NCBI GenBank assembly: GCA_024231375.1
Contig: JAAEQP010001327.1
Span: 1-17,197, forward strand
Source: a bacterium
GTDB lineage: Bacteria; Hydrogenedentota; Hydrogenedentia; Hydrogenedentiales; SLHB01
Direction: 5' to 3'
Length of the DNA: 17,197 bases
Position numbers and translations under genes: made by a program. This document shows positions 1 to 4,002 of this stretch, piece by piece. Every line of letters begins with the position of its first letter. Position 1 is the first letter of the stretch. Under the pieces are notes generated by a model that was not told the origin of the DNA, made no database searches, and saw only the letters and a list, made by a program, of their open reading frames with translations.

Positions 1-403
1 CCACATCGCCGCGCTTGTGAGCGGACGGCGTGTGGCGGTGCGAGCAGAAGTGCTCCCACGTGCGGTTGAAGTAGGGCAGCTTCGTCTCGGCCAGCACCTT
101 CGCGCTCTTGCGGGCCTTGACCTTCAGGCCCTTCTTGTACATCACATGCTCGGTCTTGCGCAGGCCCTTGCCGACATCGCCGGCCGGGACGATGAAGTCC
201 GGGCTGAACTCGGCATCGCTGACGAAGTCCACGCCCAGGCACTTCAGGGCGAACGCATCGCCGGCTTCGTTCAGGCCGCTCTTGTGGGTGGCGATCAGCT
301 TGCCGCCACCTGCGACGAAGGTCTCCAACTTCGCAGCCAGCGCGAACACCTTCCGGATTCCGCTCGCGTCAATCGCACTCATGCGGTCTGCAATGAAACT
401 CAT
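1..403 (-). CDS. Chimeric gene: aminotransferase-like N-terminus joined in frame to beta-galactosidase trimerisation-like sequence (3' end outside window)
   Basis: The frame is open from an ATG at 403-401 to the window edge (134 codons, no stop). An excellent Shine-Dalgarno, GGAGG, is at 411-415 and a sigma-70-like promoter lies further upstream. Residues 1-27 (MSFIADRMSAIDASGIRKVF...) look like the start of class I PLP-dependent aminotransferases, which normally continue into a 'P-I-N-L-S-I-G-Q-P' segment. Here that segment is absent. From about residue 27 the protein reads like the GATase-like trimerisation domain of GH42-type beta-galactosidases: GGGKLIATHKSGLN, then ALKCLGVDF, and near the edge PYFNRTWEHFCSHRHTP. 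No PLP-binding lysine region is visible. Both family assignments are from memory of motifs, not a search. It may be a real gene fusion, a deletion derivative (broken gene) or an assembly join. The coding frame is certain; the interpretation is moderate. Confidence 0.7.
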   Translation of the reverse strand, partial: MSFIADRMSAIDASGIRKVFALAAKLETFVAGGGKLIATHKSGLNEAGDAFALKCLGVDFVSDAEFSPDFIVPAGDVGKGLRKTEHVMYKKGLKVKARKSAKVLAETKLPYFNRTWEHFCSHRHTPSAHKRGDV

Positions 404-453
404 GAAACAACCTCCAACGACATGGGAATTGGGTGAAATCGTACCGGATTCAG

Positions 454-482
454 ATTGTACACGCGGTCGGGGATGGACTCAA
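454..482 (-). promoter_or_regulatory. Sigma-70-like promoter of the chimeric gene
   Basis: On the minus strand, TTGAGT (482-477), a 17-bp spacer and TACAAT (459-454) match the -35/-10 consensus at 5/6 each. The predicted transcript would start near 447, about 45 nt before the ATG at 403, leaving room for the GGAGG at 411-415. It was read by eye with no transcription data. Confidence 0.6.
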
Positions 483-555
483 CTCGACCGGAGGGCAATC
501 CCAGAGCGCCACCCACGCTATCACGCGGCAGGGCGACCACAGCGCAGTCGCGCGA

Positions 556-600
556 CCCAAAACAAGACCGGGGCCCTCCGCCCTCGCGGAAGGCCCCGGT
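556..600 (-). terminator. Rho-independent terminator downstream of the pilin-like gene
   Basis: A 9-bp perfect stem, ACCGGGGCC (567-575) with GGCCCCGGT (592-600), encloses a second small stem, TCCG (577-580) with CGGA (587-590). On the minus strand it is followed by CTTGTTTTGGG (566-556). It lies 54 nt past the stop of the pilin-like gene, which is transcribed toward it. On the plus strand the following sequence is not T-rich, so minus is the likely direction. Confidence 0.7.
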
Positions 601-653
601 TGGTGTGTCGTCTGATATGGTGTCAGTGAAGAATCACGGTCGCAAAGCCCAGC

Positions 654-1520
654 TCAGGGCGTGGCTCCCGCTGCCTCATAGATCAGCGAAATGGTCTCGA
701 CGGCGACCCTCGTGACGGGGAATACATCACCCGGATAGCGCTGAAACTTGACGTGCCCGTCCATGAAGAGAATATTGGCGCCGCCAGGGATGTGATTGTA
801 TTCGCTCGGCTCCTGCGTGAGTTGGTCGAACATCACGGAAACCTCTGACTGCGCCTTGGCGGTCGCGGCCGGGTTGTTGATGTCGGAAATGAAGAATCGT
901 TCGATGCCTTCCCGCAAGCGGTAGACCGGATTGCCCAACTCGTCATCGAAATCCGAATTGAACGCGGTGAGCAACGACTGCATATCAGCCTTGTCAAGGT
1001 GGTCTACCAAGTTCAGTGCAGTGGGCACTGTGAAGTTATCGTTATTGAATGCCCAGGCGAGGTAGAAGTAACTGATGCCCGGCAAGCGCGGGATTCGGCG
1101 GCCATCATCGCAGTCGCGATAGAAGCTGCCATGCGCGGCCGCGCTGCCCAGGCTGAACGCATCACGCGCCTTCGCCGCCGTGTCGCCGTCGTCCGACGGA
1201 CAGACGGTCAACATCAGGTCATTCATGTACTCGGGGTACATGGACGGCGCGTCGAACATGAGGTAAAGGTCACCACCGCTGAAGTCGGGCATACACGTCC
1301 CGTTCTCATAGGTAATGCCGTTCATGGGAAGCAGTTCGCCCTTGGCTTCGTTGGAGTACATTTTGAAGCATAGACCGCACTGCTTCAGATTGTTGGCGCA
1401 ACTCGCCCGCCGTGCGGCTTCCCGCGCGCGTGCCAGTGCCGGTAGAAGGATAGCCGCCAGGATGCCGATGATGGCGATTACAACCAGCAATTCGATCAAC
1501 GTGAATCCTTGTCTCTGCAT
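654..1520 (-). CDS. Type IV-pilin-like (DUF1559 / H-X9-DG type) prepilin-domain protein
   Basis: 288 residues. The N-terminus is a class III prepilin signal: MQRQG followed by [20 protein letters not shown], cleaved by a prepilin peptidase after Gly5, with Glu at mature position +5 (Glu10) and a hydrophobic helix at about residues 6-26. It continues [21 protein letters not shown], typical of the DUF1559 group abundant in Planctomycetota and relatives. Near the C-terminus [17 protein letters not shown] (His243 to Asp254-Gly255) is the 'H-X9-DG' signature with one extra residue in between. The start is set at 1520 because AGGAGG (about 1525-1530) precedes that ATG; the longer frame to 1592 would translate the ribosome-binding site. 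Such proteins are presumed pseudopilins or surface fibres exported by a type II/IV pilus system. No pilus machinery is nearby and the gene stands alone. The family role is poorly defined. Confidence 0.88.
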   Translation of the reverse strand: MQRQGFTLIELLVVIAIIGILAAILLPALARAREAARRASCANNLKQCGLCFKMYSNEAKGELLPMNGITYENGTCMPDFSGGDLYLMFDAPSMYPEYMNDLMLTVCPSDDGDTAAKARDAFSLGSAAAHGSFYRDCDDGRRIPRLPGISYFYLAWAFNNDNFTVPTALNLVDHLDKADMQSLLTAFNSDFDDELGNPVYRLREGIERFFISDINNPAATAKAQSEVSVMFDQLTQEPSEYNHIPGGANILFMDGHVKFQRYPGDVFPVTRVAVETISLIYEAAGATP

Positions 1521-1640
1521 CGGTTCCTCCTCTCTCAGTAGATTACGGCCATTGAGTTGCCCACACTCATCCATGCCATTCGACGACAACACACCTGCGT
1601 CAGGCCGATCCCGTCATCGTTGTCAAGACCGGCCAACTCC

Positions 1641-1669
1641 AAAATCGCACGACGAACCAAATATGTCAA
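1641..1669 (-). promoter_or_regulatory. Possible promoter of the pilin-like gene
   Basis: A perfect -35 TTGACA (1669-1664) is followed after 17 bp by a poor -10, GATTTT (1646-1641). A second TTGACA sits at 1626-1621 without a convincing -10. Either is 100-150 nt upstream of the ATG at 1520. The call rests mainly on the -35 hexamer and is weak. Confidence 0.3.
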
Positions 1670-1768
1670 GAAAAATACGAATAGTATTCAGATCCAGGAA
1701 GCGCTTGATTGCGTACGCAGGTGGACCCATGTCTATGTGCCTATCAGTGTGAGTTCCCGCGGTTGTAG

Positions 1769-1801
1769 TGGGCGGCGAGCTGTTGAAAGAGTCTCCGCCC
1801 A
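1769..1801. repeat. Hairpin with GAGCTGTTGAAAGAGTC in its loop
   Basis: The stem is TGGGCGG (1769-1775) with CCGCCCA (1795-1801), 7 bp perfect. The loop contains GAGCTGTTGAAAGAGTC (1777-1793), which resembles GAGCTATTGAAGAAGTC at 17054-17070 (14 of 17 identical), also inside a small inverted repeat. The function is unknown. Confidence 0.4.
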
Positions 1802-1902
1802 AGACTTCACGAGTGCAGTATGACCTTCCCCTTCGTTCCATGCCCTGCAGCCGCAGTCCGGATCTCGGCGAACGGCGCACTGCGAACCAGACACTCTGAT
1901 CA

Positions 1903-1985
1903 CGTCATCCCGAGCGAAGTCGAGGGATCTCTTGTAGGTAGGCGCTCGCCGATGAAAGACCCCTCAACTTCGCTCGGGATTGACG
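1903..1985. repeat. Inverted repeat, REP/MITE-like palindrome
   Basis: The left arm at 1903-1930 contains GTCATCCCGAGCGAAGTCGA; the right arm at 1957-1985 is its reverse complement with about three substitutions and one bulged base. A central segment of 26 nt separates them. The core 'CATCCCGAGCGAAG' is one I recall as a dispersed repeat in many bacterial genomes, often as paired inverted copies. It lies in a non-coding gap and has no transposase of its own, so it is likely a non-autonomous or REP-type element. Either strand would fold. Confidence 0.75.
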
Positions 1986-2123
1986 TATAGGTGGTGTGTG
2001 TCGATGGAAGCGGGGACCTGACGTTCAACAAGGTGCCCACCAAACGGGATGAGTGAGGATGTGGCCTTCTCAACAGCCCCGCCGTGTCCCATTCGTCCCA
2101 TCAGGCCTATCGTCCCGTGCCCG

Positions 2124-2513
2124 CTACATCATTTGGGAAAGGACACGCCCGATGCCCAACAGCACCCACATGAGGATGGAAGACACGCTCAACATCGTCG
2201 TGAGCATGGTCAACCACGGACGCTTGGACACATACGATCCAACCAAGGCACCCAGGAACGCCAGCGTCCATACGCGCGTCAACGCGAGAGTCATGGGGTC
2301 CCAGGTGGCGAGACGATGCGCGTTGGGCGGGAGCACGGCGCTCCAAGGGCCGAGGAAGGGCGCCAGGAACGCGTTCCCCATCGAGATGCCCCCGCGCTGG
2401 GCCCCCGTCGATAGCAGAGCCCCGATCAAGGCTGGCACCAGGAACAACACGCCATAGGCAATGCTCAGACGCACGGATCGGCTCATACGCTTCTCGGTGT
2501 CGTACTCGGTCAT
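2124..2513 (-). CDS. Small integral membrane protein, unknown function
   Basis: 129 residues with hydrophobic segments at about 16-36, 76-95 and 100-124, plus a shorter one at about 46-62, so three or four membrane helices. The N-terminus is charged and cytoplasm-like (MTEYDTEKRMSRSVR), and a proline/glycine-rich loop (PFLGPWSAVLPPN) sits between helices. The start at 2513 places a GGGGGGG run (2527-2521) at 7-nt spacing. An ATG two codons earlier (2519) is possible but too close to that run, and the upstream extension of the open frame to 2732 crosses a palindromic repeat and does not look like protein. I do not recognise a family; no neighbour suggests a role. The plus-strand frames over the same bases are low-complexity and rejected. 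Confidence 0.65.
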   Translation of the reverse strand: MTEYDTEKRMSRSVRLSIAYGVLFLVPALIGALLSTGAQRGGISMGNAFLAPFLGPWSAVLPPNAHRLATWDPMTLALTRVWTLAFLGALVGSYVSKRPWLTMLTTMLSVSSILMWVLLGIGRVLSQMM

Positions 2514-2615
2514 CCCCATGCCCCCCCGCGTTCGGCGCGTGCCCCCCACCCGCGCATCATAGCTGCACCGCGTGCGAGGGGCAAGAGAAGACCCAATCAC
2601 TGGACAAGAAGCTGA

Positions 2616-2687
2616 GCGAAACAGAGGGACTGACTCAAGCAGAGTCCGCCGCAGGCGGACGCAGACGTGTCTGTCCCTCACTTTCGC
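2616..2687. repeat. Imperfect 72-bp palindrome (MITE/REP-like)
   Basis: The outer arms pair GCGAAACAGAGGGAC (2616-2630) with GTCCCTCACTTTCGC (2673-2687). The centre is a perfect hairpin, GTCCGCC (2644-2650), GCA, GGCGGAC (2654-2660). Between them pairing is partial. The whole could fold as one long stem on either strand. It resembles non-autonomous mobile palindromes, and its sequence is unlike the palindromes at 1903 and 17100. No target-site duplication was recognised. Confidence 0.6.
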
Positions 2688-2807
2688 GTTCGCCGGCGTG
2701 GCGACGACTTCGTTCAGAGACAATTCTCCCATCAGCCACAGCGGGTGCGCGCCGTCACCTCCTGCTATCCGGCGATCAGGTAGAAAGCAGTTCGCGTTGG
2801 CGCCCTG

Positions 2808-2825
2808 TGGGACCTATCCGTCCCA
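2808..2825. repeat. Short perfect hairpin built from GTCCCA units
   Basis: TGGGAC (2808-2813), loop CTATCC, GTCCCA (2820-2825). The same GTCCCAT word occurs as direct units at about 2089-2116. It may be a member of a short dispersed repeat family; no T-tract follows, so it is not a good terminator. Confidence 0.4.
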
Positions 2826-2843
2826 TAGGCCCCATTTCCCCCC

Positions 2844-2876
2844 AAAAAGAGAAAGGCCTCACGGCGACACCGTGAG
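2844..2876 (-). terminator. Rho-independent terminator for the sigma-region-2-like gene
   Basis: On the minus strand a perfect 7-bp stem, CTCACGG/CCGTGAG (2876-2870 with 2864-2858), with a 5-nt loop is followed by GCCTTTCTCTTTTT (2857-2844). Nearer the stop codon a second hairpin (CCCGG 2889-2893 with CCGGG 2898-2902, flanked by a near-match GCGGGGAT/ATCCCCCGC) may act in tandem. Both lie within 110 nt of the end of the gene at 2945. Confidence 0.65.
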
Positions 2877-2944
2877 ACCGCGGGGATTCCCGGCGTACCG
2901 GGGCCTCATCCCCCGCTTCGAGCATCCAGGCAGATCGCCACCTG

Positions 2945-3226
2945 TTACTGGGAGAGGAACAGACGCCGCACGTGGCCCAGCAAGCGCTTCTTCGGCCACG
3001 CATCAACGCGGATGCCTGTGGCCTCCTCGTCGAGCGCGGATCGCAATGCGTCGCTGGTGAGACGTTCGGCTTGGGACCGGTCGTTGGTCAGGCGAAACGC
3101 GACACGGTACGCCACTTCAACGAAGTCCACGTACCGGGGCGCCGCTTCTTCCGCCTTCTCGCACAAGGTACAGGACATTCCACGACGGGGGGCTGGGTCG
3201 GTGTGGGTGTGAACAAGTACTTCCAT
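2945..3226 (-). CDS. Stand-alone sigma-70 region-2-like mini-protein with HxH and CxxC
   Basis: 93 residues. Residues 36-64 (VEVAYRVAFRLTNDRSQAERL...) resemble region 2 of ECF sigma factors, where 'YRVALRLTGDxxDAEDLTQEAFLRA' is usual, and PKKRLLGHVRRLFL (79-92) occupies the place of the region 2.3-2.4 helix. The protein ends there: no region 4 and no second DNA-binding domain. The N-terminal 30 residues carry His6-Thr-His8 and Cys19-Thr-Leu-Cys22, a possible metal site. The start at 3226 has a strong GGAGGGGAG (3243-3235) at 8-nt spacing; the frame extends to a GTG at 3247 but that would cover the ribosome-binding site. Its own terminator and possible promoter suggest a monocistronic unit. 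The sigma resemblance is by eye and acidic region-2 residues are partly replaced. A decayed sigma gene or an unrelated helical protein is possible. Confidence 0.6.
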   Translation of the reverse strand: MEVLVHTHTDPAPRRGMSCTLCEKAEEAAPRYVDFVEVAYRVAFRLTNDRSQAERLTSDALRSALDEEATGIRVDAWPKKRLLGHVRRLFLSQ

Positions 3227-3545
3227 AGCAGCTACTCCCCTCCGCACACTGGCGAGTATCGTACCCCGTCAGTTACGTGCGGTACTTCGATCGCGAATCC
3301 CCAAGCAGAAAGTGAACCCTTGCGTCCAACTAATTCTGGACTCCATTGTCCACAATCTGACGCGTTTGTCAAGTCCCTTCTTCAAAACCGGGATAGGGTC
3401 CTGGAATGGACGCGAGGATCGCACGCCCAAGAGGCCGCCAAATCGGCGCTTGAAGCCTCGGACGCCAGCGTGTCACCGCCAGAAGCAATGAGGGAGAATC
3501 TCCCGAGAATGTCGCACAACCAGAATACTACAGGCCGATGGAACG
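3227..3545. other. 319-bp gap, no gene seen
   Basis: It contains the ribosome-binding site and possible promoter of the gene at 2945-3226. The remainder shows no convincing frame, hairpin-plus-T-tract or repeat beyond a 5-bp stem (GGGAG/CTCCC) at about 3491-3503. Confidence 0.5.
3345..3372 (-). promoter_or_regulatory. Possible promoter of the sigma-region-2-like gene
   Basis: A perfect -35 TTGACA (3372-3367), 16-bp spacer, and GACAAT (3350-3345; 4/6) on the minus strand. It would give a leader of roughly 110 nt before the ATG at 3226. Moderate to weak. Confidence 0.35.
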
Positions 3546-3824
3546 TCAGCCTCGGTCGCAGACTGATTCCTCTCCTTCCGGGTCGGCGGAATCGGGGAGC
3601 GACTGGAGGATCTGGCACGCTTCGGCTTCCACATCACTGGTGACGAGAATCTGAATCTTGCCGAGCCCGTCCACCGTGAGGGGGAGAATCGAATGGGGTA
3701 CCTCGGAATTGGCGACGGCCGTGACCCCGTGCGCACGCAACGCGGCAACCACGATTTCGGCTTCGGAATCGGTCCAGCATTCATGAATAGGCACCAACGG
3801 ATGCCCGTCATCGTCGAGAATCAT
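3546..3824 (-). CDS. DUF2007-type putative signal-transducing protein
   Basis: 92 residues. The segment LVPIHECWTDSEAEIVVAAL...VAN, followed by a beta segment (GLGKIQILVTSDVEAEACQIL), matches the ferredoxin-like alpha/beta pattern of DUF2007 proteins: a short N-terminal strand 'xxVxxxxxxxEAxxxxxxLxxxGIxxxx', then 'xxxVxVxxxDxxxAxxIL'. The family is described only as putatively regulatory or nucleotide/peptide-binding; the molecular role is unknown. The start at 3824 has AAAGGGA (about 3837-3831) upstream; the open frame continues to 4046 but would run into the ileS promoter region. A TATTAT -10-like hexamer at 3899-3894 could serve it, with no clear -35. It is divergent from ileS and followed by no recognised terminator. 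The acidic C-terminal tail (DPEGEESVCD) is unremarkable. Confidence 0.75.
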   Translation of the reverse strand: MILDDDGHPLVPIHECWTDSEAEIVVAALRAHGVTAVANSEVPHSILPLTVDGLGKIQILVTSDVEAEACQILQSLPDSADPEGEESVCDRG

Positions 3825-3946
3825 GGGATGTCCCTTTCCGTGGTTCGGTCGGGCGCCTGCCCGGCCAGGTTGCCATACACCGCGTCGATGTGCATAATAT
3901 GCCGCTTTGGCAAACGAATGATCAAATGCGGAAAGCGCTGCGTTCC

Positions 3947-3976
3947 TTGACTTTAGTTCTAGCGCTGTGGTACATT
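3947..3976 (+). promoter_or_regulatory. Promoter of the ileS operon
   Basis: TTGACT (3947-3952), 18-bp spacer, TACATT (3971-3976). Initiation would be near 3983, just upstream of the GGGAG (3990-3994). The short leader leaves no room for a T-box or other riboswitch. Because the -10 overlaps the first codons of the longest open frame (GTG 3967), it also argues that translation starts at 4003. Confidence 0.6.
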
Positions 3977-4002
3977 CCGCGCCGTTCACGGGAGTGATAA
4001 TC

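Larger units (their letters stand above)
1521..2123. other. 603-bp non-coding gap with repeats
   Basis: No open frame here has a credible start, ribosome-binding site or recognisable protein. The gap holds the possible promoter of the pilin-like gene, a hairpin at 1769-1801, a large inverted repeat at 1903-1985, and a run of GTCCCAT-like units at about 2089-2116 (GTCCCAT, TC, GTCCCAT, then GTCCCGT further on). I see no RNA gene. Confidence 0.6.
2514..2944. other. 431-bp non-coding gap with palindromes and terminators
   Basis: No supportable gene. It contains an imperfect 72-bp palindrome (2616-2687), a small perfect hairpin (2808-2825) and one or two terminator hairpins for the gene at 2945-3226. 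Confidence 0.6.

Noticed and set aside
1623..1880. 85-codon minus-strand frame in the non-coding gap
   Set aside because: No ribosome-binding site, no recognisable protein, and it spans the hairpin and putative promoter of the pilin-like gene.
2049..2457. Plus-strand frames over the small membrane protein
   Set aside because: Low-complexity Arg/Pro/His-rich translations; the minus strand gives regular hydrophobic helices and a ribosome-binding site.
3953..4002. T-box or other amino-acid-responsive leader before ileS
   Set aside because: The distance from the promoter to the GTG start is only about 20 nt, and no Stem I or T-box-like sequence is present.
3967..4002. Upstream GTG (3967) as ileS start
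   Set aside because: It lies within the promoter -10 region; GTG 4003 has GGGAG at the right distance and gives the usual protein length.
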